A stretch of DNA of 64,000 nucleotides from Stomoxys calcitrans (Eukaryota > Arthropoda > Insecta > Diptera > Muscidae): contig NC_081555.1 of NCBI RefSeq assembly GCF_963082655.1, forward strand, positions 146,507,517 to 146,571,516, in the 5' to 3' direction. Under the pieces are notes generated by a model. The model worked only from the letters and a program-made list of their open reading frames with translations, was not told the origin of the DNA and searched no databases. The position numbers and the translations under genes are program-made. Of the stretch, positions 22,181 to 35,100 are shown in pieces; position 1 is the stretch's first letter, and the number at the start of each line of letters is the position of its first letter.

Positions 22181-23330
22181 ATGAAATTTTCCTTAAGTCA
22201 AGATTTTAATACAAAATTTAACTTTTCTAAAATGACAAAATTTCAAAAAATTTTCGCCAAAGAGAGAGAAAGAAGGAAGACCTTACTCTCCCTCTTGGTG
22301 TTATAAGCAAATGCACAAAACTTTAAATACCGTGAAACACGCGGGTAGAATAGCATCTAAATAACACAGCTGCAACATTGAGTTGTCAATCACTTCCACC
22401 ATCATCAGACCCAACAAGTGGCTGCCTTCAATCATTCGCTATAAGACTATGAAAGATTTAATGTCTATTCTCTATTCACGCACCAATTCAAAACCAATAT
22501 TTACTTATCCATGCGTAGATAATCTTTTGTTAATTGTGTTTGTTTCAAAAAAATTTAAGGAAAAACCACACAACAGCAACTCACGCACACAAGATGGGGA
22601 GAACTTTAGAGGCGATGGTAGGTGGAACAGAATGTGGGAGGGAAAACAAAAAAAATTGCAGAACATCTCATAATGAGCTACCACCAAATTTATAATGGGA
22701 AATGTCACCCCACTGTGGCGATTTGTGTTTTTTGTTCTTTGCAACATTTCCAGTTTTTTTTGATATATCGGCAATTCGGTGGTTTTCCCTTGATTAGAGC
22801 CATTTCATAAATTGTCTATATTAATTTTTATTTGAAATTTGTGGGAATTTTTTAAGATAGTGCTGAAAATTCCGCGCAAATTTATGAACATTTTTATAGA
22901 TCTTTCAATGTTGACAGTTTTAGAGATTTCATTTCGCTCGCGGTCGTCCAGAACAAACATGGTGGGCGAACAAAATATGTTATTTGCTGCTGTGGTACAG
23001 GTAAATTGACGCCACGTTTAACAAATTGTAGTTCAAGGTTGCATTTTTTTCGAAAATATTTACCATTGAAACATATTCGGGCCAATAAAGACATACAGCA
23101 AATATTGCGAGATAAATTAAAAACAAACAAAAATAGAACTTTTTCTGCAAACTCGACAATGAAAACAAGCTAGTAAGCTACAAATTGGTACAGATAAATA
23201 ATGGGGTATATATGTACATGTTTTTTCCATGAAGTAGGTCCCATTACGGCGAATTTTCCTATTTAAATTCATGCAGTCACATAAAGTGTATTTTTTAACC
23301 AATTTGAAAGAAATTGGAACCAATCGGTAA
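22181..23330. other. No gene recognised
   Basis: Apart from the minisatellite remnant at 22183-22270, nothing identifiable. Confidence 0.5.
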
Positions 23331-25340
23331 ATTGGGACGCCGTTCGGACTCGGCTATAAAAAAGGTCCCTTATCATTGAGTTTAAACTTGAATTGGAGAG
23401 CTCTCATTGATGTGTGAGAATTTGCCCCATCTCGGTTCCTGGTGGTAAAGTTCTTCCTAAGGGTAATGTTCTCATTAGGGAAGAGATGGCACCCCAGACA
23501 TTTCGACTCAAATATGGATATCAATTTCGTGCTGCACCTCCAAATCCCTTTAATTGGAACCCTATATTGCCATGGCCGGTAAATATGAACCGTTTGGAGG
23601 GTGTTTTGTGGCTAGAGCGGCCACCGGCAGTTTGCACTGAAAATAGATATCAAATTCGTTCGTTATTCTCAACGGAAATGAAGTTCAGTTTAGGGGGTGC
23701 TTTAGGGCGTACCCCAAAATAGCTGGCTCCAAAATTGGATAACAAATTTGTTTTCTTCTCCGGAAAACCTTTCATTTAGGTCCAATATTGTCATAATGGG
23801 TTAAATAACCCATTTGACGTATCTTTAGGAGGAAAGGCGCCACCTAGACTTGAATGCAAATTTTAATGTCATATTCGTAATCTACTCCCTAATACCTTTG
23901 TCGGCTAATATGCCAATTTGCGGGTATTTAGGGGTGGGCGACCTCTCATTACTTGGACCTAATGATTTATGTCATATTTGTAATCTACTGCCTAATACTT
24001 TTCATTTGAGTCCCATATTGACATGAACTTTCATTTCATACCCTTATTGTGCCCATCTGACCACTTTCGGATATGGGTGGCGTTTTTGGGGTAAGGGGGA
24101 GGGTCCGCCTCCACCCCATGTCTAAAAATTATATAGCCTATGTTTCTTCCAGACAAACGTACACAATATATTGGGTTGCACAAAAAGTAATTGCGGTTTT
24201 TTTAAAAGAAAGTAAATGCATTTATAATAATATACTTTTTTTACACTTTTTTTCTTAAGCAAGCTAAAAGTAACAGCTGATAACTGACAAAAGAAAGAAT
24301 GCAATTACAGAGTCACAAGCTGTGAAAAAATTTGTCAACGCCGACTATATGAAAAATCCGCAATTACTTTTTGGGCAACCAATATGAAAATTTTAATAAA
24401 ATCGGTTCAGCCAAGTATCATATAGTCATAATGGGTCTAATGGCGTTGGCCCTCTATACTTAGATCTGATTTTGCATGCCAGATTCGAAATCTACTCTCG
24501 AATACCTTTCATTTGAGCCCCATATTGAAACTTTTGATTTTGGGTTGTATTTTTGACATAAGGGGGAGGTACGTCCCATTTCCGATATCGGAAAATTATA
24601 TAGCCTATGTTTTTTTCCAAACCAACCTACACAATATGCGAAAATTTCGAGAAAATCGTTTCTGCCGTTTGTCAGTCTATACGGAACAAACAAACCGAGT
24701 CCCATATATCCGTGATTGGCTAATGTGCCCATTTTGGGCGTTTTTGTGGGGGTGGGGTGACCCCCTATACTTCGACATGAATTTGAATGTCAGATTCGTT
24801 ATCTGCTCCCGCACACTTTTCATTTGATACCCATATTGTCCTTATCGGTCCACTTTTGATTTTGGATGGTGTTTTTGGGGTAACGGGGGAGGGTCCGCCC
24901 CCTTCCGTTATCAATAAATTATAAAGCCTATTCCTACTTCCTGACCATATTCGTAAACTATTCCCGAATACCTTTCATTTTAGTCCCATATTGTCATGAT
25001 CGTCAAATAAACCTATTTTAAGGGGTTTTGGGGTTAGGGCGCCCCCCCAGGTACTTGGACCCAACTTTTATTATGAAATTCGTACTCTTCTCTTGAAAAC
25101 CTTTCATTTGAATCGCATATTGTCCCGATCGGTCCACTTTTATTTTTGGGTAGTACTTTTGGGGTAAGGGGAGGGTCTGTCCCCCTCCAGATATCAAAAA
25201 ATTATATAGCCTATGTCTCCTTTCAGACCAAACTACACAATCTGTGAAAATTTGAAGGTAATCGGTTCAGCCGTTTTTGATTCTATACGGAATAAACAAA
25301 CAAACATACAAACACAAATTGAATTTTATATACAAGATTC
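23331..25340 (-). repeat. Helitron-like repeat F, copy 3 (minus strand)
   Basis: At 23331-23445 is a block ('cggactcggctataaaaaag', 'tcccttatcattgagttta') also found in reverse complement at about 49280-49335. Inverted units follow ('ctttcatttgagtcccatat', 'cccgatcggtccacttt'). The family 5' block is in complement at 25255-25330 ('tcggttcagccgttttt', then CAAA-rich). A mariner-derived MITE is inserted at 24171-24382. Confidence 0.7.
24171..24382 (-). mobile_element. mariner-derived MITE, copy 1
   Basis: Short element with the same termini as the mariner at 10333: 'ttgggttgcacaaaaagtaa' and complement '...actttttgggcaaccaa', flanked by TA. Internal sequence derives from the mariner ends only ('agagtcacaagctgtgaaaa', 'tcaacgccgactatatg'). 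Confidence 0.88.
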
Positions 25341-25975
25341 TTGGGCCAGTAAAATACATATTAATCAACCAATTATTTTGTTCAAAAAATGCATTTAAAT
25401 ATCCTTTGAACTTGTCCCTAATCTTTTATTATGGGAATTACTTGCAACAAAAAGCCAAATAAAGCAACAAAACGTCGAAAATATGAAAGTAATAATAAAA
25501 ACAATCAAAATGTTTAACAAGAGTTTAGAAGCCACGAGCAGAAAATTACATCGCTTTTTTTCATTGCCACGATTAAAGGCTATGCAAACAATTTCACTGA
25601 TTTGCCTGTTGTTTGAAAAATAAAGTAAACAATTTTTTTTTTGTTTGTATTTATTAGCCGGTCGCCCGCCTTTAGGTGGACGGGGATACCACCCTCCATT
25701 AAAACCGAACGACGTACTCTGAGAATGTAATCAATCAATTTTCTATTGGCAATGATGCAATGGAATAAATAATTCCAGGCATTTTGGTTTATTTCTTTCA
25801 ATAACATAGACAAAATCCCCAAAAATTCAAATGATGATCTTGCAGTGAAAATTACTTAACAAAGCCTCAAGGGGGCTGTTGTAATACTTCTTTTTTACTA
25901 ATTTTGTTGATTTTAATGTTTTTTCCAATATTTTGCAATTTTTAAATAAATATTTTTGTTTTTTGATTTTTTCAG
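25341..25975. other. Intron-like DNA upstream of the first detected channel exon
   Basis: No gene recognised. The end (about 25950-25975) is a T-rich polypyrimidine tract with 'ttttttcag', the splice acceptor of the next exon. I looked here for the missing M1 exon and did not see it. Confidence 0.5.
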
Positions 25976-26137
25976 ATATTCCGACAATTAGAACGCCCTG
26001 CTGAAGTGGAACGTTTACAGTACCTTAAAAATGTGGTAAAGACAAAACGTGAAAATTTCATAAATGTGATAATTAATAACACAGATGTCAACAATTTAGA
26101 TCAATTGCTAAAATTTGAATTAGCTAAATATGAAGAG
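25976..26137 (+). CDS. K2P channel exon: end of M1 and extracellular cap
   Basis: 54 codons, phase 0 at both ends, between 'ttttttcag' and 'gtaaga'. It reads IFRQLERPAEVERLQ and continues to KYEE. The LERPAE motif right after M1 and the charged helical loop are typical of the K2P cap. The following intron (26138-37924) is 11.8 kb, and a DINE-like element begins only about 50 bp after the donor. Confidence 0.88.
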
Positions 26138-29100
26138 GTAAGAATAAATACAATTATATCCAAACTTTTTAAAGTGTTAAATAATAAAACAAGTAAAAAC
26201 AAGTGCTAAGATCGGCCGGACCGAATCTACCACTATGGATACTGCTAAGAATTTATACAAAATAAATTTAGTTGAAGGGCATAATTTTATTCTATATACC
26301 AAACTTCTGTCAATCCAGCGAAAATTAAAGCTTCTAGGAACCTAACAAGGATGATCGAGAGAACGGTTTACATGGGGGCTTTATCAGGTTATAGACTGAT
26401 CTCGTATTTAGCACAGTTGTTGGAAGTCGTTAGAGAGCACCGCATGCAAAATTTCAGCCAAATCGAACAAAAATTGCGGCTTGTAATGACTCAAGAAGTC
26501 AAATCGGGAGATCGGTTTATATCGGGAGATCGGTTTATATATCAGGTTATAGACCGATTTCGATCGTACTTTGCACAGTTATTGAACGTCATAACAGAAC
26601 ACCACATGAAAAATTTTAGCCAAATCGGACAAACCATGCAGCTTCCAGAGGATGAAAAAATCAAATCGGGAGATCGGTTTATATGGGAGCTCTATCATGT
26701 TATGCACCGATTCAGACCGTACTTAGCACAGTTGTTAAAAGTCATAACAGAATACTACGTTCAAAATTTCAAGCAAATCGGACAAAAATTTCGGCTTCCA
26801 GGGGCTCAAGAAGTCAAATCGGGAGATCGGTTTATATGGGAGCTATATCAGGTTATAGACCGATTCGGACCGCAGCAGGCACCGTTGTTGGAAGTTAAAT
26901 TAGAAAACTACATGCAAAATTTCAGCCAGACCGGAAAAATATTTCGCCTTGTAAGGGCTCAAGAAGTCAAATCAGGAGGTCGGTTTATATAGAAGCTCTG
27001 TCAGGTTATAGACCGTACTTGGCACAATTGTTAAAAGTAATAGCCAAGTAAGGACTCAAGAAGTCAAATCGAGAGATCGGTTTATATGGGAGCTATATCA
27101 GGTTATAGACCGATTTGGACCGTACTAAGCACAGTTGTTTGAAGTCAAATCAGAAAACTACATGAAAAATTTCAGCCAAATCGAACAAAAATTGTGGCTT
27201 GTAGGTGCTCAAGAAATCAAATGCATAAGACCGCACGCAGGTTAAGCTCTTGAACGGGCGAAATCGGACCATATTTTGATATAGCTGCCAAATAGACCGA
27301 TCTGCCGATTTAGGATGTGAAACCCATAAAAGTTGCATTTATTACCCTATTCCGATGAAATTTGAACATTGAGTTGTTTTAAGATTCAAATTGGACTATA
27401 TGTAGATATAGCCGCCATATAGACCGATCGGAGTTCTCCCGACATCCGATCCAAATATAGTTCAGATTGGACTATATCTACATATAGCTGCAATATAGAC
27501 CGATCTACCTATTCAAGGTCCGAAGTCCGTAAAAGCTGCATTTATTACCCGATTTTGATGAAAATTAAAACAGTGATTTTTTTCCGACATCCGACTCAAA
27601 TATGGTTCAGATCCGACTATATTTAGGTATAGCCATTTTAACTGCATTTATTACCAGATTTCGCTGAAGATTTAGCTGCCATGTAGACCGATCTGCAGAT
27701 AAAGAGTCTGAAGCCCATTGAAGCTTTGTTACCCGATTTTGCTGAAATTTGAAACAGTGAGTTGTTTTAAGCCTCCCTATATCCAACCTAAATATGGTTC
27801 GATCGGACTATATATCTGGCGATTTACAGTCTTAAGCCCATAAAAGCCGCAATTATTATCCGATTTGGCAGAAATTTGTGTTAAAGGCAGGAATTGTGTT
27901 AAAGCCCTCGACTTCTTATTTTATTTGACCTAGATTGGTGCAGATTTGCATATAGCTGCCATATTGACCGATCTCTTGATTTAAGGTGCCCTTGTGCCCA
28001 TAAATGTAGCATTTATTGTCCAATTTTAAAATTTGGTATAGCGAGTTGTGTGAATCTCCCTGATGTCCCTGTTCATTACGGGCCGGATCGGTTCAGATTT
28101 GGAAATAGCTGCCATATGTACTGATCTGCCGATTTAAGTTTTCAGACCCCAAAGGTGAATTTGTTAACATATCTCGCTGAAATTAGGCACATGGTTGTGT
28201 ATGGTTAAGATCCATCTATATTTCGATATAACTGCCATATTGACCGATCTCTCAATCTTCGGTCTTAAGTCAATAGCAGTCGTATTCATTGTCCGATTTC
28301 GTTGAAATAAGTTGAAATTTGGCATAGGAAGTTGTGTTATGCCCCTTAGAATCCCTGTTCAATACGACCCAGATCGGTTCAGATTTGGAAATAGCTGCCA
28401 TATAAACCGATCTCGCGAATTTGGCTTCTTGAGCCCCTGGAAGCCACAATTTTTGTACGATTTGGCTGAAATATTGCAAATAGTGTTATTTTACGACTTT
28501 CGACAACTGTGCCAAGTACGGTTTAAATCGGTTTATAACCTGATATAGCTACCATATAAACCGATCTTCTGATTTGACCTCTTAAGCCCCTGAAAGCCGC
28601 ATTTTTTGTTTGATTTGGCTGAAATTTAGCATGTAGTGTTATGACTTCCAACAACTATGCCAAGTGCGGTCCAAATCGGTCTATAACCTGATATAGCTCC
28701 CATATAAACCAGTCTCTCGATCATCCTTGTTATGTTCCTAGAACCTTTAATTTTTGCTGACTTGACAGAAGTTTGGAATGTAGAATAAAATTATGCCCTT
28801 CAAATAATTTTATTTTGGGTACATTTTTAGCAGAATCCGTGCTAGTTGGTTCTCAAGATTCGCCCCGGCCGAACTTAGCACGCTTTGCTTGATACTTGTT
28901 TATTTTAATTTATTTCTTATTTAATCTTTCTTCTAAATTTTGTTCTATTTTATTTTATTTTATTTTATTTTATTTTATTTTATTTTATTTTATTTTATTT
29001 TATTTTATTTTATTTTATTTTATTTTATTTTATTTTATTTTATTTTATTTTATTTTATTTTATTTTATTTTATGTTATGTTATTTTATTTTATTTTATGT

Positions 29101-32100
29101 TGTTTTATTTTATTTTATTTTATTTTTTTTATATTTTATTTTATTTTATTTAATTCAATTTTATTTTATTTTAGTTTGTTTTATTTTATTTTATTTCATT
29201 TTATTTTATTTTATTCCTAAACATTGCTATTATAATAAAAAATGCATAACATTTTGTTTTTAATAATCAATAAGAGAAAAAAAAACATGTGCGTTGGCCG
29301 GGAATCGAACCCGGATCAACTGCTTGGAAGGCAACTATGCTGACCATTACACCACCAACGCCCTGTCTATAATCGTGTTAAACATTTATTTTCTTATTTA
29401 TTTCGAAAAAGCTTACCCCCCCATACTAATTCCCATTCCACCATGCTTGCGTGGAGCTCTTTGGCATACCCAACACACAAAAGCTTTATTGAAGAAAGTC
29501 CCCCACAATAAAGCACACAGTACATTAGGTGTATTCTATACACACCACTCATATTTATTGTCTGCTACTTTTCTTTGCTCTGCCGCTGTGCGAGAGCTTA
29601 TCAATGCTGACAATAGACCTCAATAGCGCAGCGCACACAGCATGCCCTCTGTCGCTGTTAGTTCATTTGCGCGCCAACAACCAACCATGTGACAGAAGTA
29701 AATTTTAATTTTTCACTTAATAAAAGTCGGCCAGATGTTGTTGTTTGCATTGTGTTGTCATCATCATCACCATCATCCCAATCCCCATAGTCATCGCACA
29801 ATGGGTAAGTTTAGATTGAAATATGAATGAATTATACCTGCACATGTGTGTACACTTGTGTATGAAATAGTATGTAGTGTTGTTGTATCGGATTGGATTT
29901 AAATTTTTGCTGATCAAATTTGCATATAGTTATTGATTACTTAATAAGCATTATCACCTTTAATCAGTGCTAATGATATTTGGTCTGTTCTATTCAACAT
30001 GTTGGCGAATACGGTAGCTTGTGGACAAACAAAACGCACTTGACGCCAAATGATTTTTGTAGGGTTTTTCAATAAGAGCTGTTATATTTGGTATTCGAAG
30101 AAAAGTGTCATATTTGGAGATAAATAATCGGATTGCATAATAAAGAGAAAGGTATGCCGTTAATGAAAAAGAACACCAGACAAATGGGCACCATGACCTG
30201 GCTTACAGGACCATGCCGTTCCTCTATTGTTGGAAAAACTTATATTTTAAGTTAGACTAGTACTTGCATTCGTCCGAAAAAAATGATTACTTTGCTCTCA
30301 CGTACTCTCCCGCTCTCTTATGCTTGCAAAAAAAGTACTCGAACGACTTCCAGTAAGAATTTGTGGAAATTTTCAAAAATTTTTGAGTACACGAACACAC
30401 TTGACGACACCATAGTATGTATTTAAAGATTCAGTATTTCAATTGCACCTTTTGGATGCTAGATGTCGTTAGGCTCCATCTTTTAGATATATTTTATTGG
30501 GTTGCCCAAAAAGTAATTGCGGATTTTAAAAAAAAAAGTAAATGCATTTTTAATAAAACTTAGAATGAACTTTAATCAAATATACTTTTTTTACACTTTT
30601 TTTCTAAAGCAAGCTAAAATTAACAGATAACTGACAGAAGAAAGAATGCAATTACAGAGTCACAAGCTGTGAAAAAATTTGTAGGGTTTTTCAATAAGAG
30701 TGAAGAGTGACAGAAGAAAGAATGCAATTACAGAGTCACAAGCTGTGAAAAAATTTGCCAACGCCGACTATATGAAAAATCCGCAATTACTTTTTGGGCA
30801 ACCCAATATTTACAAATAGTGGTCAACAGGTGTCATTGGTCAAAATGGACAAAAGCGATTTTTCTAAAATTGGATATTTAAACTGTCATTTTGCATCAGT
30901 GAGCCCTGAAATAAATATATTCATGGATTAAATCAATCCGCACCAACACTGGGCTAGCATATATGTACTTTTCATAGATTATGTGATAGTGGTGCCATCC
31001 CAATGACTATAATGCCATCTATGCGTTCAAAATTATGCCTAATTGACTTTTTCAAATGCCGTATCTTTACACATTGTAAATCTTTGATGTATTCTATTTT
31101 ACACGCTCACTTACAATGTCATATACAAAGGGCAAGCTGCTTAATTAGCTTTTCACACTACAAAATAAGAGAGCAAATCCGATCAGCTATATTTAGATAT
31201 AGCTGCCATATAGACCGATCTCCCGATTAAGGGTCTGAAGCTCATAAAAGCTTTATTTTTTACCCGATTTCGTTGAAATTTGAAACTGTGAGTAGTTTTA
31301 GGCCTTCCAATATAGGACATAAATATGGTTCAGATCGTATATAGCCGTCATGTATTGTAGATCGATCTGCCGATAATGGGTCTGAAGCCCATAAAAGCTT
31401 TATTTATTACCCGATTTCACTGAAATTTTAAACAGTGGGTTAATTTAAGCCTCCCGACATATGGTTCAGATCGGACTATATTTAGATATAATTGCCATAT
31501 AGACCGGATCTCCTGATTAAGGGTCTGAAGCTCATAAAAGCTTTATTTTTTAACCGATTTCATTGAAATTTTAAACTGTGAGTAGTTTTAGGCCTTCCAA
31601 TATAGGACCCAAATATGGTGCAGAACGGACTATATTTAGATGTAGCCGCCATATAGACCGATCTGCCGATAATGGTTTTTAAGTCCATAAAAGCTTTATT
31701 TATTACCCGATTTCGCTGAAATTTTAAACAGTGAGTTATTTTAAGCCTATTGACATCTTACCTTAATATGGCTTAAATCGGACTATATTTAGATATAGCT
31801 GACATATAGCCCGATCTCCAAATAAAGTGTCTGAAGCCCACAAAAGCATTATTTTTTAACCTATTGCGCTGAAATTTGAAACAGTGAGTAGTTTTACGAC
31901 TCTCAACATAGGACCCAAATATGGTTCAGATCGGACTATATTAAGATATAGCTGCCATATATACCGATCTGCCGATAAAGGGTCTGAAGTCCAAAAAAAG
32001 TTTTCTTTACTATCCGATTTCGATGAAATTTGAAACAGTGAGTTGTTTTGAGCCTCCCGATATCCGAGCTTAATATGGTTGAGGTCGGACTTTATTAAGA

Positions 32101-35100
32101 TATAGTCTAAAGCCCTTAAAGGCTTTATTTTTTATCCAAATTCGCTGAAATTTTAAACAGTAAGTAGTTTTAGGCCACCCGCCATCTGACCGAAATATGG
32201 TAAAGATCGGACTGTATTCAGATATAGCTTTCTTATAGGCCGATAAGGGTCTGCAGCTCATGAAGGCTTTATTTATTACTCGATTTTGTTGAAATTGGAA
32301 ATACTAAATTCAACAGTGACTTATAATTGTTAGACCACTCAAAGTCCTTGCCAAATTTGGGTGCATAAGTTATCCAATTTTTACCGGATTGTGACGAAAA
32401 ATATATTCGTATATACCCGAGGTGGTGGGTATCCAATGTTCGGCCCGTCCTAACTTAATGCCTTTTTACAATACTTGTTATTTTTATACCCTCCACCATA
32501 AGATGGGGGGTATACTAATTTCGTCATTCTGATTGTAACTACTCGAAATATTCGTCTGAGACCCCATAAAGTATATATATTCTTGATCGTCGTGAAATTT
32601 TATGTCGATCTAGCCATGTCCGTCCGTCTGTCCGTCCGTCCGTCCGTCCGTCCGTCCGTCTGTCTGTCGAAAGCACGCTAACTTCCGAAGGAGTAAAGCT
32701 AGCCGCTTGAAATTTTGCACAAATACTTCTTATTAGTGTAGGTCGGTTGGTATTGTAAATGGGCCATATCGGTCCATGTTTTGATATAGCTGCCATATAA
32801 ACCGATCTTGGGTCTTGACTTCTTGAGCCTGTAGAGTGCGCAATTCTTATCCGATTGGAACGAAATTTTGCACGACGTGTTTTGCTATGATATCCAACAA
32901 CTGTGTCAAGTATGGTTCAAATCGGTCCATAACCTGATATAGCTGCCATATAAACCGATCTTGGGTCTTGACTTCTTGAGGCTCTAGCGTGCGCAATTCT
33001 TATCCGATCAGAATGAAATTTTGCACAACGTGTTTTGTTATGATATCCAACAACTGTGCCAAGTATGGTTCAAATCGGTCCATAACCTAATATAGCTGCC
33101 ATATAAACCGATCTTGGGTCTTGACTTCTTGAGCCCCTAGAGTGCGCAATTCTTATCCGATTGGAATGAAATTTTGCACGACGTGTTTTCTTATTATATC
33201 CAACAACAGTGCCAAGTATGGTTCAAATCGGTCCATAACCTGATATAGCTACCATATAAACCGATCTTGGGTCTTGACTTCTTGAGCCTCTAGAGTGCGC
33301 AATTCTTATCCGATTGGAATGGAATTTCGCACGACGTGTTTTGTTATGATACCCAACAACTGTGCCAAGTATGGTTCAAATCGGTCCATAACCTGATATA
33401 GCTGCCATATAAACCGATCTTGGGTCTTGACTTCTTGACCCTCTAGAGGGCACAATTCTTATCCGATTTGAATGAATTTTTGCACGAAGTATTTCGTTAT
33501 GATATCCAACAACTGTGCCAAGTATGGTTCAAATCGGTTCATAAACTGATATAACTGTCATATAAACAGATCTGGGGATTTGATTTCTTGAGCTTCTAGA
33601 GGGCGCAATTCCTATCCGATTTGGCTGAAATTTTGCATGACGTATTTTATTTTTACTTTCAACAACTGGGTCTAATAAGGTTCAAATCGGTTCATAACCT
33701 GATATAGCTGCCATATAAACCGATCTGGGATCTTGACTTCTTAACCCCTAGAGGTCGCAATTATTATCCGATATGCCTGAAATTTTGTACGATGGATCCT
33801 CTCATGACCATCAACAAACGTGTTTATTATGGTCTGAATCGGTCTATAGCCCGATACAGATCCCATATAAATCGTTCTCTCTATTTTACTTCGTGAGCCC
33901 CAATGGGCGCAATTCTTAAACGAATTGGCTGAAATTTTACACAGACCTCCAACATATAACTTAATTGTGGTCCGAACCGGACCATATCTTGATATCGTTT
34001 TAATAGCAGAGTAACTCTTTTCTTATAGAACTTGACAAATGCGATCCTTGGTGGAGGGTATATAAGATTCGGCCCGGCCGAACTTAGCACGCTTTTACTT
34101 GTTTTTTATTTCGTACTCTACTCTCGAATTCCTTTCATTAGAGTCCCATATTGTCCCGATCGGTCCACTTTGATTTTATGCGTTAGTTTTGGGGCGGTTT
34201 TGGCTTGGGACTAAATAATTGGATTAAATTTTTAATATCATATTCATACTCTACTCCTGAATACCTTTCGTTGAAGTCCTATATTGTCAAGATCTGTCTA
34301 CTTTTTATTTTGGGCAGAACCCTTGTGTGTATTTGGATCCAATTTTTGACACCATTTTCGTATTCTACTCCCCAAAACTTTTCATTTGAGTTCCGTATTG
34401 TCCCGATCGGTCCACTTTGATTTTTGGCTGTACTTTTGGGGTGATATTTTAATTTAAAATATCATATTCGTACTCTACGCCCAAATACCTTTTATTTGAG
34501 TCCCATATTGTCCCGATCGGTCCACTCTTGATTTTGGGCGCTACTTTTGGGCCTGGGGCGGCCTACTAGGTGCTTGGACTCAAGTTTTTATACCATATTC
34601 ATATTCAACTCCCAAAAACGTTTTATTTCATTTGAGTCCCATATTGTCCAAATCGGTAAGTATGTCCTGAATGTCAGATTTGTACTCTACTTTTAAATAC
34701 CTTTCATTTGATATTCATATTGACCAAAGCGGTTGTTGTTGTTGTAACAGTGTGTTGTGAGGCGGCTGTCCTTGCCGATGAAGCAATTCATCGGGTCAAT
34801 CCGGTGCGTACGACCGGCTGCCATGGGAGGTAAAAGTGTTCTGTTGGGTGGTTTTTTGGGGGGTGGGGGGCACCCTCGGCGCTAAGGTTGCCACTTTTAT
34901 GCCAAGTTCGTACTCTACTTTTAAATAACTTTCATTTGATACCCATATTGAACCAATCGGTAAACATGTTCGTTTGCGTGGATTTTGGGATAGGGCATCC
35001 CCCCAGATTATTTGACCTTAAAGTTTTATACCAATTTTGTGTTTTTAGGGTATCATAAGGTGGCATACAATATTTCGCTTAAATCGGTGGACTCTCTTTG

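Noticed and set aside
21138..22184. Open frame of 348 codons made of Leu-Asn repeats (and a Val-Lys frame on the other strand)
   Set aside because: It is the translation of a stop-free hexanucleotide repeat; no start context, domain or non-repeat coding flank.
26351..26992. 213-codon frame on the + strand
   Set aside because: Lies in DINE-like units; the peptide repeats because the DNA units repeat (SGDRFIWELYQVIDRF-type pattern), and similar frames occur in other copies.
28896..29263. Hydrophobic Phe/Tyr/Ile-rich frames that look like a membrane protein
   Set aside because: They translate the (TTTTA)n microsatellite.
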